DNA from: CBDBBY01 sp965203795
GTDB lineage: Bacteria; Pseudomonadota; Alphaproteobacteria; Rhodobacterales; Rhodobacteraceae
Direction: 5' to 3'
Length of the DNA stretch: 64,000 bases
NCBI GenBank assembly: GCA_965203795.1
Contig: OZ241915.1
Span: forward strand, 3,224,001-3,288,000
Position 1 is the first letter of the stretch. The number at the start of each line of letters is the position of its first letter. Both the position numbers and the translations under genes were made by a program. The notes beneath the pieces were generated by a model, which made no database searches, had not been told where the DNA came from, and worked only from the letters and a program-made list of their open reading frames with translations. Of this stretch, positions 46,561 to 55,074 are shown in pieces.

Positions 46561-47217
46561 ATGTCACTCTCGGAAATTCGAAGCCGCATGAGCAGGGCGG
46601 AAGCCGACGCGGGCCGCGAGCCGGGTTCGACCCGGCTGATCGCAGTGACCAAGATGCAGCCTGAGGAGCGCATACGTGCGGCGCTCGATCAAGGCCAGCT
46701 CACATTTGGCGAAAACCGCGTGCAGGAGGCCGCTGCCCGATGGCCCCAGCTCAGGGAGCGCCATCCGGGAATCGAGCTGCACCTGTTGGGGCCGCTGCAG
46801 TCGAACAAGGCCCGCCAGGCAATCCGGCTTTTCGACGCCATCCACTCGGTGGACAGGATCAGAATTGCAGAAAGAATTGCGGGATTGGCGCAAGAGGCCG
46901 GCGAGTGCCCGGAACTCTTCGTCCAGGTGAACACAGGCGAGGAACCCCAGAAATCGGGGATCCCGCCTGCGGAGACGGACGGCTTCGTCAAGCGTGCTCG
47001 CGACCTCGACCTGCCGGTCAGGGGACTGATGTGCATTCCTCCTCAGGAGGATGAACCGGCGCTTCATTTTGCGCTTCTTGTGAAAATAGCCACACGCAAC
47101 GGTCTGGAAGGGCTGAGCATGGGCATGAGCGCGGACTTCGAAACCGCGATAAGTCTCGGCGCGACCCACATCCGGGTCGGAACGGCCGTGTTCGGCCAGA
47201 GGCCGCACGGCCGCTGA
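46561..47217 (+). CDS. YggS/PROSC-family PLP-binding protein
   Basis: This 218-residue protein carries one PLP-binding TIM barrel. TRLIAVTKMQPEERIRAAL holds the PLP lysine near residue 32; TFGENRVQEAAARWPQL, ELHLLGPLQSNKARQAIRLF and HSVDRIRIAERI follow. The end GLSMGMSADFETAISLGATH with VRVGTAVFG is diagnostic. Family members regulate vitamin B6 and amino/keto-acid balance without a proven enzymatic turnover. ATG 46561 gives the family start, MSLSEIRSRM. It is divergent from DUF3576-leuS. Confidence 0.93.
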   Translation: MSLSEIRSRMSRAEADAGREPGSTRLIAVTKMQPEERIRAALDQGQLTFGENRVQEAAARWPQLRERHPGIELHLLGPLQSNKARQAIRLFDAIHSVDRIRIAERIAGLAQEAGECPELFVQVNTGEEPQKSGIPPAETDGFVKRARDLDLPVRGLMCIPPQEDEPALHFALLVKIATRNGLEGLSMGMSADFETAISLGATHIRVGTAVFGQRPHGR

Positions 47218-47306
47218 AATGAATGGCGGAACTGAACATGCGATTGGCCAGCGCGCAGTTTTGAGGATGCGGAGCGGCAGGCGCGCGCCGCCGAACACGG
47301 GCAGCC

Positions 47307-48653
47307 ATGCCGCAACTTGATCAGGACTTGGGACCCGGAACCGCAGTCCCTGAAATCGGCATCGCAACGGCGGTGCCTTTGCCGCTCGTGCCGCCGTCGA
47401 CCGCGGCCGATGGCGGTGGCGGCGCAAACTCTGACCGTGTGGCAGGTTCCGGCGGCCAACCGGCAGGAACCGACTTCATCGAAGACGTAAGATCCTTCAG
47501 CCGAAACGGGCGACGGACCGAATGCTTCGTTGGCAGCGGAATCCCGTACTTCATCAACGAGTTCTGGACGCGAGCCCAACGCCAATCCCATCCGCTCCAT
47601 GAGATCTCCTACCGGGCGTGCTTCAAGGCGCAACTGCCCGAATTCTTCATCTCGCGCCTGACCGAACCGGGAGACTGGGTCCACGATCCGTTCATGGGGC
47701 GCGGAACGACGCCTCTGCAGGCAGCCTTGATGGGGCGAAGGGCCTGCGGGAACGACATCAACCCTATCTCGCGGATGCTGGTGCGCCCGCGCCTCAAGCC
47801 AATCCGCATCCGGGAGATCGCTTCAGCGCTGGATCGGATCGAGTATTCGACAGGCAAGGCCGAGCCGGAGCACTTGTTCGCATTCTACCATCCCGAGACG
47901 CTCGCCGACCTGAACAGCCTTCGGAGCTGGATCGACACTGTTGAAGCGGGGAGTGCATCCGCACCTCTCGGGAAGGTCGCCGACTGGATTCGAATGGTTG
48001 CGTTGAACAGGCTTTCCGGCCATTCGAAAGGGTTCTTCTCGGGCCGCTCGATGCCGCCCAACCAAGCGGTGTCTCTGGCGTCGCAGCGGCGGATCAACGA
48101 GCGGCTCGGCACCTCGCCGCCTCGGAGGGACGTTCCGGCCGTCGTATTGAAGAAATCGGCATCCCTCCTTCGCAAGGGTTCGATTGAACGCCGCGCCGAT
48201 CATCGGCTGTTCTGCGGGGAGGCCGATTCAACGCCGGAGATCCCGGATGGAAGCGTTCGGCTGGTGGTCACCTCCCCGCCGTTCCTTGATGTCGTCGATT
48301 ACGCGACCGACAACTGGCTTCGTTGCTGGTTTGCGGGAATCGACGCATCGAAGCTCGCAATATCCCGGCACCAGTCGGCGAAATCCTGGACTGCCATGGT
48401 GCGGGGGGTGCTGCGGGAGCAGGCCAGAATTCTGGCGCAGGGCGGGCACGTGGCGTTCGAGGTCGGCGAAGTGCGGAAGAAAGCAGTCCTGCTGGAGAGA
48501 ATGGTCTGGGAAGCGGCCGAAGGGCTGCCGTTCGAGCGTCTGGGGGTGCTCGTGAATGATCAGAAATTCACCAAAACCGCCAATTGCTGGGGCGTCGCGA
48601 ACAATTCGAAGGGCACCAACACGAACAGAATCGTCGTGCTTCGGCGAACCTAG
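47307..48653 (+). CDS. DNA methyltransferase (N4-cytosine/N6-adenine type), orphan
   Basis: This protein of 448 residues has a Pro/Gly-rich N-terminal tail, then WVHDPFMGRGTTPLQAALM near residue 128, the AdoMet-binding DPFxGxGTT motif, with ACGNDINPISRMLVRPRL after it. Near residue 318, LVVTSPPFLDVVDYATDNWL supplies the catalytic TSPPF/Y motif, and GGHVAFEVGEVRKK follows. Motif X/I precedes motif IV, as in beta-class amino methyltransferases. No restriction endonuclease is next to it, so it may be regulatory or a solitary remnant. The precise start is uncertain; a shorter start would remove some of the tail. Confidence 0.82.
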   Translation: MPQLDQDLGPGTAVPEIGIATAVPLPLVPPSTAADGGGGANSDRVAGSGGQPAGTDFIEDVRSFSRNGRRTECFVGSGIPYFINEFWTRAQRQSHPLHEISYRACFKAQLPEFFISRLTEPGDWVHDPFMGRGTTPLQAALMGRRACGNDINPISRMLVRPRLKPIRIREIASALDRIEYSTGKAEPEHLFAFYHPETLADLNSLRSWIDTVEAGSASAPLGKVADWIRMVALNRLSGHSKGFFSGRSMPPNQAVSLASQRRINERLGTSPPRRDVPAVVLKKSASLLRKGSIERRADHRLFCGEADSTPEIPDGSVRLVVTSPPFLDVVDYATDNWLRCWFAGIDASKLAISRHQSAKSWTAMVRGVLREQARILAQGGHVAFEVGEVRKKAVLLERMVWEAAEGLPFERLGVLVNDQKFTKTANCWGVANNSKGTNTNRIVVLRRT

Positions 48654-48719
48654 CCGGGTCCGCGGATGGCGGCGCATGCCGCTCCGGATTCCGGTTCGCA
48701 TGGCGGAAAGGAACAATAC

Positions 48720-49499
48720 ATGGATCTCGGAATCGCGGGCCGAACGGCACTGCTTTGCGCATCTTCGGGCGGGCTGGGCCTTGCATGCGCGAGAGCACTA
48801 GCCTTCGAGGGCGTGAAACTGGTGGTCAACGGCCGGAATCCGGAAAAGCTGAAGCGAGCTGCCGACGAGCTGTCGGCGGCCGCATCGGCAACGGTGGAAT
48901 CCGTTGCCGCTGACGTGTCCACTGAGGCGGGCAGAGCAGCTTTGCTGGAGCGCTGCCCCGGTCCGGACATCCTTCTGAATAACAACAGCGGCCCGAAACC
49001 GTTGATGTTCCTTGAAACCGATCCAGACGACTGGCTGCGGACGCTCGAGAGCAATATGCTTGCGCCGCTCTTGCTGATCCGCGCAGTCCTGCCGGGCATG
49101 ATCGAGCGACGCTTCGGCCGCATCGTGAACATTACCTCGGCCATGGTCACGACCCCGCGCCCGCACCAGACGATGTCAGCCGGGGCCAGGGCGGGGCTGA
49201 CTGCATCGTTGAAGGCGCTTTCGCTCGATGTCGCAAAGCACAACGTGACTATCAACAACATGCTGCCCGAGAGATTTGACACGGGTCGCCAGCACGATCT
49301 CGCGAAAGCTGCGATGGCGCGGCACGGAATCTCCTACGAGGAGGCGCGGCAGCAGCAGGTCAAATCGATCGCCGCAGGAAGGCTGGGAAAGCCCGAGGAG
49401 TTCGGAGCTGCGTTCGCGTTTCTGTGCAGCACCCGCTCCGGATACATCTCCGGGCAGAACCTGCACTTGGACGGCGGTTCCTATCCGGCTCTCGTCTGA
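48720..49499 (+). CDS. Short-chain dehydrogenase/reductase, atypical active site
   Basis: This 259-residue Rossmann protein has the SDR cofactor motif TALLCASSGGLGLACARALA near residue 7, a coenzyme-discriminating VVNGRNPEKLKRA, and DILLNNNSGPKPL in place of NNAG. At the active site, IVNITSAMVTTPRPHQTMSA keeps Ser, but the usual Tyr and Lys (positions +13 and +17) are Ser and Arg. That is seen in a subfamily related to 3-oxoacyl-ACP reductases. The C-terminus reads YISGQNLHLDGGSYPALV. GGAAAGGAAC precedes ATG 48720. Substrate and even catalytic activity are uncertain. Confidence 0.88.
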   Translation: MDLGIAGRTALLCASSGGLGLACARALAFEGVKLVVNGRNPEKLKRAADELSAAASATVESVAADVSTEAGRAALLERCPGPDILLNNNSGPKPLMFLETDPDDWLRTLESNMLAPLLLIRAVLPGMIERRFGRIVNITSAMVTTPRPHQTMSAGARAGLTASLKALSLDVAKHNVTINNMLPERFDTGRQHDLAKAAMARHGISYEEARQQQVKSIAAGRLGKPEEFGAAFAFLCSTRSGYISGQNLHLDGGSYPALV

Positions 49500-49589
49500 T
49501 AGAGAGCATCCGCCAACGGTTCGCAGGTCGGCACGGCATCCGCTAAACGCCAGAATCTCACTGCGGCCAAGAAACAGGAGGCCGCAAGG

Positions 49590-50177
49590 TTGACGGCAAC
49601 GGAACAAGTCGCTCTGGACACCCTGTTCGGGAGCGCAAGAACCCACAAGGCTTTTGATGACCGGGTGCCCAGCGACGATGTGCTGAGGCGCGTATATGAC
49701 CTCGCAAAGCTCGCGCCCACTTCGTTCAACCTTTGCCCGATGCGCATTGTGTTCGTGCGTTCAGCCGAGGCGAAGGCGAAGCTGGAACAGGTGCTTGCTC
49801 CCGGAAACATCAAGCAGACTCGATCAGCGCCCGTTTGCGCAATCATCGCCTACGACATGAAGTTCCACGAGGAGGGCCCCACCTTGGCCCCGCACGCGGA
49901 CTTTTCCGGTCTCGCGAAACTGCCTGAGGCGGCCATCGAGAAGATGGCTTTGCGGAACGGCTCCATTCAGGCGGGCTACCTGATCGCCGCAGCGCGGGCA
50001 TGCGGGCTTGATTGCGGGCCGATGTCCGGGTTCGACCAGAAGAAGGCCGACGAGCTCTTCCTTGGAGGAACGACTTGGAAATCGAATTTCCTGATGAACC
50101 TCGGCTACGGCACCGGAGTCGGCATGCGCCCTAGGTCGCCGAGACTCTCGTTCGATGACGCCTGCCGAATCGAATGA
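49590..50177 (+). CDS. Malonic semialdehyde reductase-type nitroreductase (RutE-like)
   Basis: This 195-residue FMN-dependent nitroreductase-fold protein resembles RutE/HadB. LFGSARTHKAFDDRVPSDDV near residue 12 and LAKLAPTSFNLCPMRIVFVR near 38 are the FMN-binding N-terminus. MALRNGSIQAGYLIAAARAC and LDCGPMSGFDQKKADELF are characteristic of this subgroup. RutE reduces malonic semialdehyde to 3-hydroxypropionate. No rut operon is present; the inositol pathway product could supply the substrate, which is inference. TTG 49590, with AGGAG upstream, is the likely start. Confidence 0.87.
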   Translation: MTATEQVALDTLFGSARTHKAFDDRVPSDDVLRRVYDLAKLAPTSFNLCPMRIVFVRSAEAKAKLEQVLAPGNIKQTRSAPVCAIIAYDMKFHEEGPTLAPHADFSGLAKLPEAAIEKMALRNGSIQAGYLIAAARACGLDCGPMSGFDQKKADELFLGGTTWKSNFLMNLGYGTGVGMRPRSPRLSFDDACRIE

Positions 50178-50959
50178 TCAGGCTGAGTTGCGTGCAATAG
50201 ACGCTTGGCGAAGTTCTACAGAGCCGGACTTAGGCGGCCAACACCAACAACAGACTATTGGCTTCGCGCTTTGGTTGACTTGATGCGCTAGAGCAAATCC
50301 GACTTAAAGAGAATCAGTTAAAATTCAACGGGTTACGTTTCTGGCTTTTGTTTGTTTGGGGGAGGGTCAACAGCCCCACGCAAGATATGATGCAACCTAA
50401 ACCGGACGCGCTCTAGCGGGCATGTCCTTTCGGCCGGTTTGCGGATTCGATTTGATAGATTTAGGCTACATGTCAGCGCTGTTTCGGCCTCAGCGAGTAC
50501 AAGCGGATGCAGCTCGATTGTAGAGTCGGCACAACCGGTCCACATCGCAGATTACTTTGCAAGCATGATCGCCGCTCTGGCGCAAGTCATTCCGATCATG
50601 CGGATCTTCAGCCTCTGTTGGCCTTCCCGGGCCTTTTCCCCACGGGACGACCGCGTGACTGATGCGCCGCCTCGTCATGCCGATCAAGCACAGCTGACAA
50701 TCGCACCCCAATCCGCGCGCGCAGATTGGCCGGAAGATCCCACACCGCCGTGCAGCTCATCGCAACGCATCCGAACCGTTGCCACCGTTATCGCGCCGCA
50801 AACGACCGAATGCCTTCATCAGACGTGCCCTGAAAAAAACCCAACCGGATGAGTTCCCCGGTCTGCAAACGACTGGTCAGATGAACCCCGCGACAAATCA
50901 ACAACAGCCGCAAACCGAGGCAAATGCCCCCGCAATCGAGAAGTGCGTCGACTCGGTTA
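50178..50959. other. Long intergenic region at the border of the second accessory island
   Basis: About 780 bases with no gene I can support. A plus-strand frame (50439-50852) and a minus-strand frame (50490-50711) exist but carry no recognisable motif. Composition changes here from the core pattern to the A+T-richer pattern of the next two genes. Confidence 0.4.
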
Positions 50960-51829
50960 CTACACGCCCATCCATTGAACCCCCTGCAAAAACTTGACTA
51001 ACGCCTTACAAGCGTCCGACTCGCCGAACTTGACGTCAGGAATCCCGTTATCATCGCTGATCACAGAATAAATTGAATCGCCGGGAAAATCAAATTGTCC
51101 GACAGACGAAATTATTGCCTTCTGTCTGTTCGTTCGAGTTTGAGACACCTTATCCGATTCTTGTCTATTCTGATCAACAAATTCACATGCAGCCTCAAAT
51201 CGTTCCGGCCAAGTCGATATAACAATAGGCACCATATGATCCTCAAGACCTCCCTTCCCATCGCTGCCGCTACAAATAAACGCTCCAACCGGAAATTTGG
51301 GCGTTTTCATCCACTTCATCCACCGCGCATGCGTAGGGATTGAAAACCCGCCAAAAAATTCGCCATACCGTCCGCAAAAATCTTCCAATGTAGTCGCCTC
51401 GCCGCGGTCATTGGCATCCAACAAAAACGCTATCGCGGACTCAGTAACATCCAAACCACGAAAACGGGACGCTAAAGAAACCCGTCGCAACAAATCAAGG
51501 ATCGCGCCGTGTTGGTCCCGCCCGCCTGAGTTCACCACTAGGTAAATCACATCTCGTTCATAGTCCCAAATTGCATCATCAAACTGCGGCGGCGACAGAA
51601 ACGTCGCGCGTTGAAGCCTTTGCTCATCTTCAGGAACTTTAATTCCAAAGGACTTCTTAATATGTTCAACTATCACTCCATCCGATGAACTATTGCGCAA
51701 ACCGCCAAACGGAGACGGAAGATGTCGGATTTCGTCATTAAATCGCCGACATTCAGAAATTGAAATCAAGCTTCTGCAAACGAACGCAACGTCGCTGCGT
51801 CCCTCACAAATTACCAAAACAGCTCTCAC
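50960..51829 (-). CDS. TOPRIM-domain protein (DUF3226-like), partner of the ParB-ATPase
   Basis: This 289-residue protein starts with a TOPRIM signature: MRAVLVICEGRSDVAFVCRS, with the catalytic-type Glu at residue 9. IAFLLDANDRGEATTLED near 134-150 provides the Asp pair (D138, D141). ICSGSDGKGGLEDHMVPIVI near 190 is the G-x-LED motif of DUF3226-type proteins. It likely cleaves or nicks nucleic acid. GTG 51829 shares one base with the stop of the upstream ATPase gene (TAGTG), so the two are translated together. A separate TOPRIM protein encoded with an ABC-type ATPase resembles the PARIS arrangement, but this TOPRIM family is different. Confidence 0.72.
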   Translation of the reverse strand: MRAVLVICEGRSDVAFVCRSLISISECRRFNDEIRHLPSPFGGLRNSSSDGVIVEHIKKSFGIKVPEDEQRLQRATFLSPPQFDDAIWDYERDVIYLVVNSGGRDQHGAILDLLRRVSLASRFRGLDVTESAIAFLLDANDRGEATTLEDFCGRYGEFFGGFSIPTHARWMKWMKTPKFPVGAFICSGSDGKGGLEDHMVPIVISTWPERFEAACEFVDQNRQESDKVSQTRTNRQKAIISSVGQFDFPGDSIYSVISDDNGIPDVKFGESDACKALVKFLQGVQWMGV

Positions 51830-54018
51830 TACAACCCCCGCAAGTCCAAATCCAATGCTTCGTGGAATCCTTGAAGCTCGGAACCCTCAAAACGTTGCAC
51901 GGCGGCCCCCCTCTCCGTTGACGAAAGAACAAATGCCGCAATGTCCTTGATCCGATTGTGGCCATCAACAAACGCGTCAAGAGCTTCCTTGCTATGTGTA
52001 GTCAAAAAGATCTGCACATTAAGCTTTTCAGCTAGTTGTTGGACAAGCTGCGCAAACGGAACCAAAAGGTCCCGATGAATTGCGTTTTCAAATTCATCAA
52101 TCAACAGGATACCGCCTTGGACGCTTGCGACCAGCAAGCAAATTTCGAAAATCCTACGAGTGCCATCACCAAATGTCGAAAGATCCGGTGCCGGGGTGAG
52201 TGCCGAGTGACTTACGATGAACCGATTATGCTTGCCCGCCAACTCAATGTTTTCGATTTTGTCGTCAACTCGTTTTGAAATAAAATCGATGACATCCGAT
52301 TTAGTTCCCGCCTCCAGTGCCGCCTCGTTCGCTTCCGAAAGCGCATCAGTACGACTTACCCAAAACGGACTCGTGAATGCCGCACGACATAGCCAACGCC
52401 GGTCAGTATAATTCACCCGTCTAGGCAAATTCGAGTAAAGCGTCACATCTGTATGTTGGCGTTGATCAGCATAATTCGATTCAAAAACCAACTTTGCAAG
52501 AAAATTTGAATGATTAGCAACTTCCGTATCCAAATCAAACGTGCGTCGAATTTCAAGATTTGTTGCGTTATTGTTGTTCGAAACTTTGTCAAAATTGCCT
52601 TCAATCCGGGCGCAAGCTGGTATCTGTTCCACAAGCCATAGATTGCCTGGATGTTCCTCGAATCGTCCCCGCCAACGGATCACGTCGAACAAAGCATTTT
52701 CATCGTTTTGGCGAGCAAGAAGGTAAATCGACTCAAGCAAAGACGTTTTGCCGGAATTGTTGATACCTACGACAAGATTGACGCGCCTTAAATCCCGCAG
52801 TTCGAGACCGTCTATTCCTCGAAACCTTTTAACCAATATACGTGAAAACTGTGAATCCGTTAGTTCGTTGAACGGGTGCCAAGGCAGGCGCTCGTTGTTC
52901 ATTAACGGAGACCGCTTGTGCGCCAACGCAAGCCCCTGAAGTTTGCCGATTAAGTGATCGACCCGATGCATATCCTCTTTTTCTAAATCACCAACCCGTT
53001 TGGTCAACTGCTGTACGCCATTGTCAACCGTCGAAAACGCACGGTCAATTTCGCTTTTTACTAGAAGATTGCTTGATAGCGTGGCTTCCTGTAAGCTACG
53101 AGTTTCATCCAACCGATGCACCGCGTCCGGATCGTTAATAATCTTGGCAAGTTCTCGAATATGGCCAGCCGTAGTCAAGACCGGGTCTACTGCGGTCCGT
53201 ACATCTGCTGCGTCTTCACCATCATCGGCTTCCCGTTCGATTTCGGGTGACATCCAACGGAATATTCTTTCAAGATTGATCGCGTTTTCGGCTCTGCGAG
53301 TGTGCGGGTTCCATTGCAACCACTCGCGAATCGGCGCACTCTTTATAATTTCTTGAAATAGATTGAATTGGTTTGATTTGAATTGATCGCCATAGTCACT
53401 GTCTTTGTACTCCTCAACAAGGGCAAGCGTTCTAGTTGAGAGATTGAACTCCGATTTACTTATTCCAAGCGCATTGCACGTTGCATCCTCATCGCCGTTA
53501 AAATGTTCCTGCAGACGTCTGATAGCTAACGCACGATTCACGGCAGGCCAGCGACGCTTTCCGCTAATGTGATGGAGCCCCATCATCAGCAGCTGCTGAC
53601 CTTCGTTTGCAAGCTCATGAAAGGCTATGGGTACGTTCGAGAAGATAGCAGTATCCAATTTGCCTAGATCCACGGAAGCCTCTTTGTGGCGTCGCTGCAA
53701 ATGCTTGAGTGCCGCAATACGCCGATTGCCTTCGATTACGAGATTTCCGCTGCTCTTCCGTTCGACCAGAATTTGATCAATGTCCAGCCAGCCGTTCGCC
53801 TTTATGCTCAAGATCAAATCCCGAACATTTTCCTGATTGCGCCCAAGAATGATGTTTTCTGTCCGGCGCTGCACATTGGATTTGAAGATATCTTCATGAT
53901 TTATACGTTGATAATCAGGGTGATCTACGATCCTGAAGTTGTTGGGATCCAAAAAAAGATTTTTTAGTGCCACCAACTTCCGTGTTCCACGCGGATTCTC
54001 CGCTAATTCTTCATTCAC
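51829..54018 (-). CDS. ParB-like domain fused to an OLD/ABC-type ATPase
   Basis: This 729-residue protein has two parts. Residues 1 to about 230 resemble ParB/Srx-type domains: ENVRDLILSIKANGWLDIDQ, then SGNLVIEGNRRIAALKHLQR matching the ParB box, followed by a helical HTH-like region (CNALGISKSEFNLSTRTLAL). From about 395 comes an OLD/RecF-like ATPase: LVKRFRGIDGLELRDLRRVN, Walker A GINNSGKTSLLESIY near 416, signature-like FGDGTRRIFEICL near 620, Walker B GGILLIDEFENAIHRD near 636 and FLTTHSKEALDAF. No TOPRIM is fused; it is encoded by the next gene, overlapping by one base. Composition is A+T-richer than the core genes. I do not recognise this fusion as a named defence system. Confidence 0.8.
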   Translation of the reverse strand: MNEELAENPRGTRKLVALKNLFLDPNNFRIVDHPDYQRINHEDIFKSNVQRRTENIILGRNQENVRDLILSIKANGWLDIDQILVERKSSGNLVIEGNRRIAALKHLQRRHKEASVDLGKLDTAIFSNVPIAFHELANEGQQLLMMGLHHISGKRRWPAVNRALAIRRLQEHFNGDEDATCNALGISKSEFNLSTRTLALVEEYKDSDYGDQFKSNQFNLFQEIIKSAPIREWLQWNPHTRRAENAINLERIFRWMSPEIEREADDGEDAADVRTAVDPVLTTAGHIRELAKIINDPDAVHRLDETRSLQEATLSSNLLVKSEIDRAFSTVDNGVQQLTKRVGDLEKEDMHRVDHLIGKLQGLALAHKRSPLMNNERLPWHPFNELTDSQFSRILVKRFRGIDGLELRDLRRVNLVVGINNSGKTSLLESIYLLARQNDENALFDVIRWRGRFEEHPGNLWLVEQIPACARIEGNFDKVSNNNNATNLEIRRTFDLDTEVANHSNFLAKLVFESNYADQRQHTDVTLYSNLPRRVNYTDRRWLCRAAFTSPFWVSRTDALSEANEAALEAGTKSDVIDFISKRVDDKIENIELAGKHNRFIVSHSALTPAPDLSTFGDGTRRIFEICLLVASVQGGILLIDEFENAIHRDLLVPFAQLVQQLAEKLNVQIFLTTHSKEALDAFVDGHNRIKDIAAFVLSSTERGAAVQRFEGSELQGFHEALDLDLRGL

Positions 54019-54198
54019 GCTTCAATCCCCTTTAATGGGAAATACAGCACCGGCGAGCTTCATGCTTTCTTATCCAACGGTCTGCTATTGGGCAATCCCA
54101 TTCTGTAACGAATTGTTGCGCTCTCGTGTATCAGTCCGATGCGTTGGCACGGGATTGAGTGAACACTTCGGGATCGCCCATTCTCCACGAAGCTGGAC

Positions 54199-55012
54199 GG
54201 GCACCTGTTGACGCTTTCGTCAGTGCCCGATCAATGATAACCTATTGTTAAAAATTGAAAAACAAGGGAGCAAACGCCGACCATGACCGCGAGAGAGCGT
54301 TGCGCTGTGATTCATCTCTATCGTCCTGGTCAATGTGGAAATGCGCGGGTTCCAAAACGGGTTGCCGTCGCTGCGTTCGTCCATCTGGCCGGGACGGGCT
54401 GCCGATGGCGTGCTCTGCCGGAACGCTTCCGCAACCGGCGGGGATTTTGCACACGGCTGCGCCGATGGGCAAAGGCAGGCGTGCCCGAGCGACTGCTTGC
54501 CAAGCTGCTGAAGTGCCATCTAATCAAGGTGCCCGTTGGCTGTCCCTGCCTCGACAGTGCCAGTGTCAACGTTAGCCCGAATGGAACCGGCGCAAAGCAT
54601 GAGCGTCCTAAGCCATCGGTAATTCACGCGGTGGCCGGCACGAGAAGGTTCAAATGACCGCGGGCGGCGAGCGGCCGGGTCTTGCGGCGACGCCAGGACA
54701 AGTCAGATGCCGACATAACGCTGATGATGGACCACGCCTGCAAAGGCGGCGAGATCTACCCGCCTGTCCGCGGCGTCGGGATGATGACGGTTGAGCAGTC
54801 GAAGGCAAACCGGACGGCCGAACGAAATCTGACTGAAGTCAGACGCATGCTGGACTGGCCCCTCCATCCAATCGGGCGGGGCACGGCCCGATTGGACGGC
54901 AATTAACGAAGGGACGCGTGCGCCTCTTTGCGATGTTCGACAGGCTCGACGCAATGTGCCCGTCATTTTCTTGCTTCACACCAGCGGTCGAAACGATTAG
55001 GCGTCAACGCAC
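54199..55012 (+). mobile_element. Degenerate IS5-family insertion sequence
   Basis: A decayed copy related to the IS5 element at 56.9-57.8 kb. The left end has GGGCACCTGTTGACGCTTTC and the right end, reversed, GCGTTGACGCCTAATCG, both resembling the other element's ends. Transposase pieces appear in several frames. 54283-54657 gives RVPKRVAVAAFVHLAGTG and GCRWRALPERFRN. The region from 54682 gives LMMDHACKGGEIYPPVRGVG. Near 54930-55000 the C-terminus FAMFDRLDAMCPSFSCF appears in another frame. Several frameshifts and a gap in the middle make it non-functional. Confidence 0.7.
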
Positions 55013-55074
55013 TCAAGTTCGCACCAAGGACCGATGGCGAACCAAACCGCAGCGCAATTGACGGAGGAAATACC

